This document shows positions 56,377-64,000 of a stretch of 64,000 nt of DNA, piece by piece; position 1 is the stretch's first letter; the number at the start of each line of letters is the position of its first letter. A model generated the notes under the pieces. The model saw only the letters and a program-made list of their open reading frames with translations. It did not search any database and was not told the origin of the DNA. The position numbers were made by a program, and so were the translations under genes. This DNA comes from an uncultured Eubacteriales bacterium (lineage in GTDB: Bacteria > Bacillota > Clostridia > Christensenellales > Aristaeellaceae): the NCBI GenBank assembly GCA_902765395.1, contig CACWZP010000003.1, positions 1 to 64,000 on the forward strand. Direction: 5' to 3'.

Positions 56377-57138
56377 TCACTTTTTGCCCAGCCCGTCCCG
56401 GTACTCCCCCGGCGTCATGCCCTCCAGGCGCTTGAAGCTCTTGGAGAAGTGGGCCACGTCCACATAGCCCACCTGCTCGGCCACGGCATGGATGCGCAGG
56501 CCGGGATCGGCCAGCAGGGCCTTGGCGCGGTCAATGCGCATGCGGCCCAGGATGTCGAAGAAACTCTGGTTCGTGTGTTTGTTGATGAGCTTTGAAAGGT
56601 GCCACTGGCTGACGTACACGTGGTCGGCCACGTCCGAAAGGCTCAGATGCTCGGCGCAGTGGGCCTGCATGTAGTCCAGCGCCTGGCGCACGATGAAGTT
56701 GCCCGCGGCGGGGTCGCCCTCGCCCTCGCTCTCGGCATCGGCATCCGCAGGCGCGGGCGGCAGGGCGTCCAGCCGGGCGGTCATGGTGCGGATGGCCTCG
56801 TACAGCTCGTCCAGCTTGCTGGGCTTCAGCAGGTACCGGCACACGCCCAGGTTCAACGCCGTCTGGGCATACTCAAAATCCCGGAACGCTGTCAGCACCG
56901 CGATCTGCAGCCGCGGGAATTCGCTGCGAAGCGCGGCCACCATGCTCAGCCCGTCCATGTTGGGCATGCGGATGTCGGTGAGCAGGATGTCCGGCCGCAG
57001 CGCGCGGATCAGCTTGAGGCCCTCCTCGCCGTTGGCGGCCGTGCCCGCCACCTCGCAGCCCATGTCGCCCCAGGGCACCGCCCGGGTCAGGCCGTCCAGT
57101 ATGATGTGTTCATCGTCCACCAGCACCACGCGATACAT
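56377..57138 (-). CDS. YesN-type response regulator with AraC output domain
   Basis: A 253-residue two-component regulator. Receiver domain: VVLVDDEH near residue 4-11, phosphoacceptor Asp in DILLTDIRMPNMDG near 55, Lys in YLLKPSK near 105. The C-terminal ~100 residues are an AraC helix-turn-helix pair (SLSDVADHVYVSQWHLSKLI, HAVAEQVGYVDVAHFSKSFK). ATG at 57138 follows AGGAGG. The partner kinase is at 58712-60439. Confidence 0.94.
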   Translation of the reverse strand: MYRVVLVDDEHIILDGLTRAVPWGDMGCEVAGTAANGEEGLKLIRALRPDILLTDIRMPNMDGLSMVAALRSEFPRLQIAVLTAFRDFEYAQTALNLGVCRYLLKPSKLDELYEAIRTMTARLDALPPAPADADAESEGEGDPAAGNFIVRQALDYMQAHCAEHLSLSDVADHVYVSQWHLSKLINKHTNQSFFDILGRMRIDRAKALLADPGLRIHAVAEQVGYVDVAHFSKSFKRLEGMTPGEYRDGLGKK

Positions 57139-57203
57139 GGGAAACCTCCTGTGGATAGGGTCGTTCATGTTCTGATACAGGCAGGTACAGAAAATGAGAT
57201 TTA

Positions 57204-57261
57204 GGGACGGTTCCTTATCTCATAAACCATTCCCGCAGCATGTGAGATGAGGAACCGTCCC
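57204..57261. repeat. Long palindrome GGGACGGTTCC, copy 2
   Basis: GGGACGGTTCCTTATCTCA pairs with TGAGATGAGGAACCGTCCC (one G-U) around a 20-nt loop. Same family as 56312. Confidence 0.75.
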
Positions 57262-57267
57262 CTCATC

Positions 57268-58464
57268 TCACTCCTCAAAGGGCATCAGCCCCATGACCTT
57301 TTCCCAGCACGCCTCCGGCGTCATGCCGCCGTCGGCCACGGCGGGCACGCAGTTCAAAAGCCAAGCCTCCCGGGCGTCCTTGTTCATGGCATCCTGCACC
57401 GGGTCCAGAAGCGCCCCGGCGTCCCTTAGCAGCGCCTCGGCCGATTCCCTGAGCGCGCCGGAGGTCTGCTCCGAGCTGAGCCGGGCCAGGTTCTCCGGCG
57501 ATGTCAGCCAGGCCAGCAGCCCCACCGCCGCGTCCCGCCGCGCGGGGTCGTCCCAGGCCCGGCGGGTCAGGTAAAAGCCCATGGACACGCCGCCGATCAC
57601 CGCGCCGCCCTCGCCCGCGTACCGGGGCACGGGCAGCACCCGCACATGATCCATGCGCTCGGCGGGCAGGGTGTTGGCGAACCAGCTGCCATCGAACTGC
57701 ATGGCGGCCCTTCCGTCCCGGAACAGCTGGCTGGTGACGGTTTCGGAGGTGTTCAGCGCGTCCGCCGGGAAAGCCCCTAGCTCATAGAGCCGGCGGATCA
57801 GGGCCATGCCCTCATGCCAGCTTTGGGGCACTTCGTCCAGCGACGCGGGCCGGGCGGCGTATTCCTCCGGCGTGGCGCAGGCTAGCAGGCAGCACTCCGC
57901 CAGATAGTGGGGAATGTCGGAAAAGCTCACCGCGATGGGCGTGACGCCCACCGCCGCGAAGCCCCGGACGGCCTCCTCCAGATGCGCCCAGGTGTCCGGC
58001 AGGGGCAGGTCGTACTGCTCGAACAGGTCCACGTTCACGAACAGGCCCTCGTAATAGGGCCGGGCGGGGATGGCATAGACCACGCCGTCCGCCTCCCGCA
58101 GGGCGTCGCTCTCCAAGAGATTCAGCTCCGGGTATTCCCCGTTGATCTCGGAAATGGGCACCATCTTGCGCAGGATCGGCGCGGAATCGGCGCTGCAGGC
58201 GAAGAAGAACAGTACGTCCGGCTCGTTGCCCACGGCAAAATCGCTGAGCACCCGGGCCTTCCAGCCCTCGTCGCTGGTGGCGGAGGCGTCCTCGATCACG
58301 CAGCCGGTCTGCTGCTCGTAGTCCCGCAGCAGGTCGGCATAGGCGATGGCCGCCGCGTCCTCCCCGGCAAAGCAGCTGACGGTTTTGAGCGCCACGCCTT
58401 CGGCGCTTGCGCCGAGGGCCGCGAGGATCGCAAATGTCAGGATGAACAGGATTGCTTTCTTCAT
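57268..58464 (-). CDS. Family 1 substrate-binding protein encoded with the two-component pair
   Basis: A 398-residue secreted binding protein. Signal peptide MKKAILFILTFAILAALGA then SA|EG, without a lipobox. Mature features: VALKTVSCFAGEDAAAIAYA, GNEPDVLFFFAC near 90, GRAAMQFDGSWFANTLPAER near 255, typical of sugar-binding proteins. No permease gene is nearby and it lies between the sensor kinase and response regulator genes, so it may feed the sensor or an orphan transporter. AGAAGGAG precedes the ATG. Confidence 0.87.
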   Translation of the reverse strand: MKKAILFILTFAILAALGASAEGVALKTVSCFAGEDAAAIAYADLLRDYEQQTGCVIEDASATSDEGWKARVLSDFAVGNEPDVLFFFACSADSAPILRKMVPISEINGEYPELNLLESDALREADGVVYAIPARPYYEGLFVNVDLFEQYDLPLPDTWAHLEEAVRGFAAVGVTPIAVSFSDIPHYLAECCLLACATPEEYAARPASLDEVPQSWHEGMALIRRLYELGAFPADALNTSETVTSQLFRDGRAAMQFDGSWFANTLPAERMDHVRVLPVPRYAGEGGAVIGGVSMGFYLTRRAWDDPARRDAAVGLLAWLTSPENLARLSSEQTSGALRESAEALLRDAGALLDPVQDAMNKDAREAWLLNCVPAVADGGMTPEACWEKVMGLMPFEE

Positions 58465-58600
58465 ATTGGCTCCTTCTGCGGAAATCAAGAGTTTAGCGAT
58501 GAGCGTTGAGAGTTCAGCGAATGGCTCCGGCACTATTATCCAAGTAGACGATGATTAATTCAAGTGACGAGGCTGCGAGTGTATTTTTCGGCAGATGGCC

Positions 58601-58646
58601 TTGCAGATTTCGAAGGTTTACTGGAGGTAAATCGAGAATTCTGCAA
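58601..58646. repeat. Intergenic stem-loop
   Basis: TTGCAGA...GGTTTAC-TGGA-GGTAAAT...TTCTGCAA forms a nested hairpin. It lies in a 247-bp gap with no gene and resembles dispersed elements of Clostridia. Confidence 0.45.
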
Positions 58647-58711
58647 GAGACAGATGCCGGAAAAGGCGCCGCAGAATCGATGCGGGAATGAATCAGCGGC
58701 TACCTAAACTC

Positions 58712-60439
58712 TCAACTCTCCGTTCCCCTGTCCTGCGGTATCTCGATATACACCCTGGTCCAGCCCGGCTCGGCAGTGTCCACGCGCAGGTCGGCGCGGC
58801 CGCCGTAGATCAGCTTCAGCCGCATGGCGATGTTGGCAAGGCCCAGGTGGCTGCCGCTCTGGCTGTCGCCGCGAAGCGCCGCCTCGATGCGCTGGCGATC
58901 CTCCGCGGCGGCGGGGCGCCCGCTGTTGGAGACCTCCACCCGCAGCGCGCCGTCCACGCTGGCGCAGCGCAGCAGTATCTCGCCGCCGCCCGCCGGGGCG
59001 ATGCCGTGCTCCACGGCGTTTTCGATCAGCGGCTGCAGCGTCAGCGCGGGCAGCGTGTGCTCCAGCGCCTGGGGCGCGGCGTCCACCCGGCTGGTCAGCG
59101 TGTCGCCGAAGCGCAGGCCCACGAAGTAGAAGTAGGCGTTCGCCGTCTCCAGCTCCTCCCGCAGGGAAAGTATTCGCCTGTCGTTGCGGGACATGCCGGC
59201 ATTCAGCAGCACGCTCAGCGACTCCACCATGGCCGAGATCTGCTCCGAGCCCTCGATGCGGGCCTGCCAGTTGATGGTCTCCAGGGCGTTGTTGATGAAA
59301 TGGGGGTTGATGCGGCTCTGCATGGCCTGGATGCGGGCGTCCCGCAGGGCGATCTCCTCCTTGTAGTTGCGGTCGATCAGCTCCTCAAGCCGCAGGCTCA
59401 TGTTGGAGAAGGCCACGCCCAGGGTGCCCAGCTCGTCGTCGCCCTGCATGGGCACGGTGACGCCCAGCTCCCCCGCCTCGATGCGGCCCGCGGCCTCGGA
59501 GAGTATGGCGATGGGCCGGGTGATGCGCCGGTAGACATACCAGGCGATGACGCCCAGTATGGGGATCAGCAGCAATATCAGCCCGCCCAGCAGCAGCCGG
59601 AAGGCGTCCAGGTCTCCGTAGAGCCGCGCGCGGCCCAGCACCAGCCCGGCGCGCAGGGCGTAGTCCCGGTCGAGGGCCTGGCCCATCATGGCATACTGGC
59701 CCACCCCAGCGATGGACACCTGCCCCGCGGGCAGCTCGTCCCAGCGCGCGTCCTCCAGGCCGGGCTTGCCGGTCCCGGTCACGTCGCCCAGTGACACGTC
59801 GTCCAGCGACACGTCCAGCCGGGCGTCCCACTGGCTGGCCAGCGCCGCCAACGGGGCCGTCAGCCGAGCCTCGTCCACCCCCAGCACCAGCATGCCGTAG
59901 GGCTTCATGCGCAGGTTCATCAGGTTGCGCACCAGGTAGATGCGCCCGTTCAGCCGCACGAAGCGGCCCTGGGTGTCCAGCTCGCCGCCCAGGGCCTTCA
60001 CGGCCTCGTGGGCGCTTGCCTGGTACTCCGCCGCCGCCTCGGAGCCGGCGCGGTTCACCAGCAGCAGGTCCGGGTTGTCCAGCGTGAAGCAGGCCGCGAA
60101 GGTCAACAGGGCCTCGCGGCTGTATTTGCGCTCGATATAGCTTCGGGCGCGGCGCAGGAATTCGCCGTCGGAGATGGCGCCGCTGTCCCGCTGGGAGGCG
60201 GCGTCAGTCAGCTCGCCGTCATAAGTGGCGTCCTGGGACAGGGTCACCAGCTTGCGCGCGCCCTCCTCCGCCAGCAGCATGGCGTCGTCCATGCCCGCCG
60301 CCAGCGCCGATTCCGTCTTGGCCTTCAGGTTCCTGAGCACCGGCCCGCCCACGAAATAGCCCAGCACAAACACGGGCAGCAGGTAGCAGATCGTGACGAT
60401 CACCACCAGCTGGACGCGGATCTTCTTGAATATGCGCAT
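58712..60439 (-). CDS. YesM-type sensor histidine kinase
   Basis: A 575-residue membrane kinase. Helix 1 at about 10-32, extracytoplasmic sensor domain about 35-265, helix 2 near 270-292, HAMP with MQGDDELGTLGVAFSNMSLR, then the His_kinase domain with SRINPHFINNALETINW, where His is the phosphorylation site. The ATPase domain has IENAVEHGIAPAGGGEILL and SHLGLANIAMRL. ATG at 60439 follows GGAGG. It pairs with the response regulator at 56377; the binding protein gene lies between them. Confidence 0.94.
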   Translation of the reverse strand: MRIFKKIRVQLVVIVTICYLLPVFVLGYFVGGPVLRNLKAKTESALAAGMDDAMLLAEEGARKLVTLSQDATYDGELTDAASQRDSGAISDGEFLRRARSYIERKYSREALLTFAACFTLDNPDLLLVNRAGSEAAAEYQASAHEAVKALGGELDTQGRFVRLNGRIYLVRNLMNLRMKPYGMLVLGVDEARLTAPLAALASQWDARLDVSLDDVSLGDVTGTGKPGLEDARWDELPAGQVSIAGVGQYAMMGQALDRDYALRAGLVLGRARLYGDLDAFRLLLGGLILLLIPILGVIAWYVYRRITRPIAILSEAAGRIEAGELGVTVPMQGDDELGTLGVAFSNMSLRLEELIDRNYKEEIALRDARIQAMQSRINPHFINNALETINWQARIEGSEQISAMVESLSVLLNAGMSRNDRRILSLREELETANAYFYFVGLRFGDTLTSRVDAAPQALEHTLPALTLQPLIENAVEHGIAPAGGGEILLRCASVDGALRVEVSNSGRPAAAEDRQRIEAALRGDSQSGSHLGLANIAMRLKLIYGGRADLRVDTAEPGWTRVYIEIPQDRGTES

Positions 60440-60547
60440 GGGCGTACCTCCGTGAGGGTTGTGTTGGGGAAGGTGACATTTGCCGTACTTGTGAGGCAAA
60501 TGACGGATGAGGTCTTCGTCGCTGCGGCATTGCGATTGGGACCCGAG

Positions 60548-60790
60548 GGACGGCCTTTTTTGGCGGCCTGCGCTCGCTGTTCAGTGAAGCTTCGCGCTCG
60601 GCACCCTGCGCCGAGCCGCTCGCTTCAATTCACGACTCGGCAGGCCGCCCCGCGATTGGGGTGCAGCGAGTAGCGTGGCAGTTCTGTATGGGGAAACTCC
60701 CTCCGGCGCTTCGCGCCACCTCCCTCATGGAGGGAGGCTTTTGGGTTGTGCATATTCTTCTGTAGGGGCAGCGTTGCGCCGCCCGCCCAT
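60548..60790. repeat. Repeat block between kinase and mutase genes
   Basis: 60555-60651 matches 41589-41685 almost exactly. Then GGGGTGCAGCGAGTAGCG, a CTCCCTC..GAGGGAGG hairpin (about 60697-60738) and TGTAGGGGCAGCG-TTG-CGCCGCCC (about 60761-60784). The 354-bp gap 60440-60793 holds no gene. Confidence 0.7.
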
Positions 60791-60793
60791 TCT

Positions 60794-62209
60794 TCAAAAC
60801 GGCAGATTCAGCTCCGCGGCCATCCGGCCCACCAGCTCCCGGGCGCGGTCCATGGTCTCGGCCTCGGCGAACACGCGCACGCGGGGCTCGGTGCCGGAGA
60901 AGCGCAGGATGATCCAGCTGCCGTCGGTGAAAACCACCTTGCAGCCGTCGTCCCAGGCCACGTGATCCACGGGAATATCGAACGCGGGCACCTGCCGCCG
61001 CTTAAACACCCGGGTGGAGATCTCCTCCTTGCGCTGCTCGGTGAGCAGCCAGTCGTATTCCGCCATGTGCAGCTCGCCGTACTCGTCGAAGATCTCCTGC
61101 ACGGTCTGAGACAGGGGCTTGCCGGTGACGGCCAGCATTTCCACCAGCAGCGACGCCGCGTACAGGCCGTCCTTGCCGAAGATGTGCCCCCGCACGGTGA
61201 GGCCCCCGGAGCTCTCGCCGCCCAGCAGCGCGTCGTTCTCCTGCATGCCGGCAGAGATGTTCTTGAAGCCCACGGGCACCTCGATGCACTTTTCGCCGAA
61301 CTTCGCGGCCACCCGGTCCAGCAGGTGGGTGGTAGCCACGTTGCGCACCACCGCGCCCTTCCAGCCCTTGTACTTGAGCAGGTAGTGGTACAGCAGCACC
61401 AGGATCTCGTTGGCGCTGACGTAGCGGCCCTTTTCGTCGATCACGCCCAACCGGTCGGCGTCGCCGTCGGTGGCCAGGCCCAGGTCGGCCTCCTTGTCCA
61501 GCACCTGGCGCTGCAGATCCCCCATGGTGTCCACGTTGGGCGCGGGCAGGCGGCGGCCGAAGAAGGCGTCGTGGGTGTCGTGGATCACGGTCACGTCGCA
61601 GCGGCAGCTGTACAGTATGGTCATCAGGCCCGTCAGGCTCACGCCGTACATGGGATCCAGCACGATGCGCGGGCGGCGCTTGCGGATGGCCCTGGTGTCG
61701 ATGCGCTCCAGGATGGAGTCCAGGTAGTCGTCCCGGGTGTCCACGTACACCACCCGGCCCGCCGCCTTGGCTTCCTCGAAGTCCACGGGGCGAATCTCAT
61801 CCGCCGCCAGGGCGTTGGCCTCGTCCTGGATCTGGTCGGTGATCTCCTTTGTGGCGTCCCGGCCGCCCTCGGTGAACAGCTTGATGCCGTTGTACAGCGC
61901 CGGGTTGTGGCTGGCGGTGATGGCCGCGCCGTAGGGCAGCTCCCAGCTCTTCACCGTGAACATGATCTGGGGCGTGGGCGGGGAGATGTTGATGAAGTCC
62001 ACCTTCACGCCCTCCCCCGCGATGGCCTCGGAGAACCAGATGGCGGCCTCCCGGCTCAGGAAGCGGCGGTCGTAGCCGATGCAGATCTCCTTGCGCACGC
62101 CCTCGCGGTTCATGCGGCGGCCCAGCGCCGTCGCCACCTTTTGTATATTCTCCTTGGTAAAGCCGTCGCCGATGATGGCGCGCCAGCCGCCGGTGCCGAA
62201 TTCGATCAT
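60794..62209 (-). CDS. Phosphoglucomutase/phosphomannomutase
   Basis: A 471-residue alpha-D-phosphohexomutase. FGTGGWRAIIGDGF at the start, catalytic Ser in AAITASHNPALYNGIK near 97, metal-binding DGDADRLGV near 235, and sugar-specificity GGESSGGL near 315. The phosphate loop near the end is RFSGTEPRVRVF. It would turn the glucose-1-phosphate or mannose-1-phosphate made by the window's GT35, GH94 and GH130 phosphorylases into the 6-phosphates. ATG at 62209 follows AAAGGAG. Confidence 0.92.
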   Translation of the reverse strand: MIEFGTGGWRAIIGDGFTKENIQKVATALGRRMNREGVRKEICIGYDRRFLSREAAIWFSEAIAGEGVKVDFINISPPTPQIMFTVKSWELPYGAAITASHNPALYNGIKLFTEGGRDATKEITDQIQDEANALAADEIRPVDFEEAKAAGRVVYVDTRDDYLDSILERIDTRAIRKRRPRIVLDPMYGVSLTGLMTILYSCRCDVTVIHDTHDAFFGRRLPAPNVDTMGDLQRQVLDKEADLGLATDGDADRLGVIDEKGRYVSANEILVLLYHYLLKYKGWKGAVVRNVATTHLLDRVAAKFGEKCIEVPVGFKNISAGMQENDALLGGESSGGLTVRGHIFGKDGLYAASLLVEMLAVTGKPLSQTVQEIFDEYGELHMAEYDWLLTEQRKEEISTRVFKRRQVPAFDIPVDHVAWDDGCKVVFTDGSWIILRFSGTEPRVRVFAEAETMDRARELVGRMAAELNLPF

Positions 62210-62249
62210 AGCACAATGCTCCTTTTTAAATCGTATTGTCAATGTGGAA

Positions 62250-62399
62250 TCCTGTCAATGTGGAATGAGGAATCAGGAATTAGGAATGGATGTGCAAATC
62301 CTTCGGATTTGATTAATTTAAGGATTCGGACAGCAATTTGAATCAGTAGGAAATCCGTGAGGATTTCTTCCGCCATTCCTCATTTCTCATTTCTCATTC
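62250..62399. repeat. Imperfect inverted repeat of GAATGAGGAAT type
   Basis: GGAATGAGGAATCAGGAATTA near 62261 faces CCTCATTTCTCATTTCTCAT near 62378, with AAATCCTTCGGATTTGATT and GGAAATCCGTGAGGATTTC inside. It is related to the block at 6127-6388. No gene. Confidence 0.55.
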
Positions 62400-64000
62400 C
62401 TAATTCCTAATTCTCAATTTTCTCCCCATAACCACCCTGACCTCGTGCTCGCCCTCGCCGAACGCGGGCACGCGTTCGGCGGGTTCGCCATCCACATAAA
62501 TCACCTTCACGCCCTTCTCCACGTGGGCGGGGTTCTCCACGCGGATGCGGTACTCCGCCCCGCGCCAGCGGCGCACGACGGTGAAGCCGTCCCAGTCGGC
62601 GGGGATGCAGGGGTCCACGGTCAGGCGGTCGAACTCCGGCCGCACGCCCAGCATGTACCGGGTGGCCGCGAAGTAGGACCAGCCGGCGGAGCCGGTCATG
62701 AACGGGTGCCGCGCCCGGCCATGGGCGGCGTGGTCCTGGCCCATGATGAACTGGCAGTAGCTGTAGGGCTCGGCCTGGCGGATCTCCATCCTGTCGTTCT
62801 GGTTCTCCGGCAGCAGCGCGTCGTAGAACTTCATCGCCCGGCTGCCCCGGCCCAGCCTGCACTCGGCCACCCAGGCCCAGGGGTTGGGGTGGCTGAACAC
62901 CGCGCCGTTTTCCTTGATGCCGGGATAGACCCGGGTCACGAAGCCGATGCCATCGTCCCTCTGGGTGAACGCCGGGGCGTTCAGCATCAGGCCGTAGGGG
63001 GTATAGAGCCACTCGTCCACGGCGTCCATGGCGGAAATCCCCTGCTCGTATGTCGCCGCGCCGGAGGCCACCGCCCAGGTGTTGCTCTCCAGGTGCACCT
63101 TGCCCTCCGCCGCGGTGTGGCTGCCGATGGGCCGCCCGTCGGCGGTAAAGCCCCGCAGGAACCACGCGCCGTCCCACAGCGTCTTCTGGCAGGCGTCCTT
63201 CAGCGCGGCCAGCTTCGCCTCGTATCGATCCACATCCCCGGCCCGGCCCGTGTGCCGCGCGGCGTCCAGGAAGTGCTCCGTGGCCCAGACCAGCAGGAAG
63301 GCCACCATGGCGCTCTCGCCGCCGCCCAGGTTCAGGCAGTCGTTCCAGTCCGCCCGCAGGCCCTTGGTGATGCCGTGGCTGCCCAGCTGGCCGTAGGAGA
63401 AGTCCAGTATGCGCTCCATGTGAGCCCAGACGGACTCCGCGTCTCCGTCGGCAAAGGGCACGGGCTCGTCGAAGAAGGCCGCGTCGCCCGTCTCCCGCAC
63501 GTATTCGATGATCGCAGGGATCAGCCACAGCGCGTCGTCGGCGCAGGCGTCGGCGATGCCGTGGACGCGCTTGTTGTCGGCGGACTTGGGCACCACCGTG
63601 GGCGACCACTCCTTCTCTGCCTCCTCGCCCTCGAACCAGGCGGGATCGAACAGGTGCAGGCCGTAGCCCGCCTTCGTCACGCCGTTCAACAGCTGCATGA
63701 TGCGCCACTTGCAGCCCGCCGCCTCGGCATGGGGGATGCACATGGCGTCCTGGGCGGTGTCCCGGAAGCCCAGGCCGGTGCGCCCGCCCACCTCGATGAA
63801 CGAGGCGAACCGGGAGAACAGCACGTTGATCTCGCTCTGGTACAAATTCCAGATGTTCAGGCTGCGGTTCATGTTCTCGTGAGGGGTGTCCACCACCAGC
63901 GCGGAGAGCTTTTCGTCCCAGAAGGCGCGCAGCCCGGCGAAGGCGGCGTCGACCCCGGCGGTGTCGTAGCGCGAGCGGACCCGCTTCGCGGCCTCGCCCC
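62400..64000 (-). CDS. GH94 glycoside phosphorylase (cellobiose phosphorylase-like), 5' end outside the window
   Basis: At least 533 residues; the frame is open to the window edge, so the N-terminal domain is missing and the gene starts beyond base 64000. The C-terminal (alpha/alpha)6 barrel is clear: GLGFRDTAQDAMCIPHAEA, the general-acid Asp in KGLRADWNDCLNLGG, and phosphate-binding HPFMTGSAGWSYFAATRYML. The end is a beta-sandwich with VRPEFDRLTVDPCIPADW. GH94 enzymes phosphorolyse beta-glucosides such as cellobiose to glucose-1-phosphate. It ends about 190 bases upstream of the phosphohexomutase, on the same strand. Confidence 0.92.
   Translation of the reverse strand, partial: GEAAKRVRSRYDTAGVDAAFAGLRAFWDEKLSALVVDTPHENMNRSLNIWNLYQSEINVLFSRFASFIEVGGRTGLGFRDTAQDAMCIPHAEAAGCKWRIMQLLNGVTKAGYGLHLFDPAWFEGEEAEKEWSPTVVPKSADNKRVHGIADACADDALWLIPAIIEYVRETGDAAFFDEPVPFADGDAESVWAHMERILDFSYGQLGSHGITKGLRADWNDCLNLGGGESAMVAFLLVWATEHFLDAARHTGRAGDVDRYEAKLAALKDACQKTLWDGAWFLRGFTADGRPIGSHTAAEGKVHLESNTWAVASGAATYEQGISAMDAVDEWLYTPYGLMLNAPAFTQRDDGIGFVTRVYPGIKENGAVFSHPNPWAWVAECRLGRGSRAMKFYDALLPENQNDRMEIRQAEPYSYCQFIMGQDHAAHGRARHPFMTGSAGWSYFAATRYMLGVRPEFDRLTVDPCIPADWDGFTVVRRWRGAEYRIRVENPAHVEKGVKVIYVDGEPAERVPAFGEGEHEVRVVMGRKLRIRN

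Overview
This 64 kb window looks like a chromosomal segment of a GC-rich, strictly anaerobic Gram-positive bacterium of the Clostridia. The evidence is a class III (oxygen-sensitive) ribonucleotide reductase, an Rnf complex in the clostridial order C-D-G-E-A-B, the acetylase route to diaminopimelate, a YesM/YesN-type two-component pair, WYL/LacI/AraC regulators and many glycoside hydrolases and phosphorylases of the kind found in gut or rumen fibre degraders. Several secreted proteins share a signal peptide ending in A-x-A without a convincing lipobox, which I loosely associate with Christensenellales-like lineages (inference). I see no rRNA, tRNA, CRISPR array, transposase gene or prophage.

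Layout. 0.2-3.5 kb: a minus-strand trio of a small membrane protein, a MotB/OmpA-like stator subunit and a MotA/TolQ-like subunit with a long helical tail (ZorAB-like, with no effector genes). 3.7-6.1 kb: an SDR oxidoreductase, a small AT-rich island with an XRE regulator divergent from a membrane protein, and an ECF-S-like membrane protein. 6.4-15.3 kb: maltodextrin module (glycogen phosphorylase, AraC regulator, substrate-binding protein, two permeases, ATPase). 15.4-20.2 kb: polysaccharide deacetylase, pseudouridine synthase, methyltransferase, SH3 protein, DUF378 protein, MntP. 20.4-24.7 kb: lysine/DAP operon dapA-dapB-dapH-deacetylase behind a promoter and a lysine riboswitch. 24.9-26.6 kb: a Dabb protein and an HPr-D-lactate dehydrogenase fusion.

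26.8-36.5 kb is the most striking region: rnfC, a fused rnfD-rnfG, rnfE, rnfA, rnfB, then a large protein joining two FMN-binding domains to a complete pentaheme NrfA nitrite reductase, then the two cytochrome c maturation genes ccs1/resB and ccsA/resC. It reads as one electron route: ferredoxin to Rnf, to membrane-exposed flavins, to flavins on the fusion protein, to five hemes, to nitrite.

36.7-43.0 kb: a GH130 phosphorylase with its own ABC transporter and LacI regulator, probably for beta-mannosides. 43.0-48.7 kb: thioredoxin reductase, anaerobic ribonucleotide reductase with a fused glutaredoxin-like domain, its activase and a zinc macrodomain hydrolase; NrdR-like boxes precede nrdD. 48.7-54.6 kb: alpha-fucosidase, alpha-xylosidase, a 53-residue membrane peptide, a GH8 exo-oligoxylanase and a P-loop kinase, suggesting xyloglucan/xylan oligosaccharide use. 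54.7-56.3 kb: WYL regulator and a run of three tiny genes behind a hairpin that hides the first ribosome-binding site. 56.4-64 kb: response regulator, substrate-binding protein and sensor kinase, a phosphohexomutase, and a GH94 phosphorylase cut by the window end.

Intergenic spaces are rich in repeats. The most interesting is a roughly 200-nt element present three times (1834, 21610, 44010), with five hairpins whose stems change in a compensatory way while some loops stay fixed, always just after a minus-strand stop codon. Others are a MITE-like element, tandem-hairpin arrays, dispersed palindromic repeats and a pair of 60-nt hairpins flanking the response regulator.
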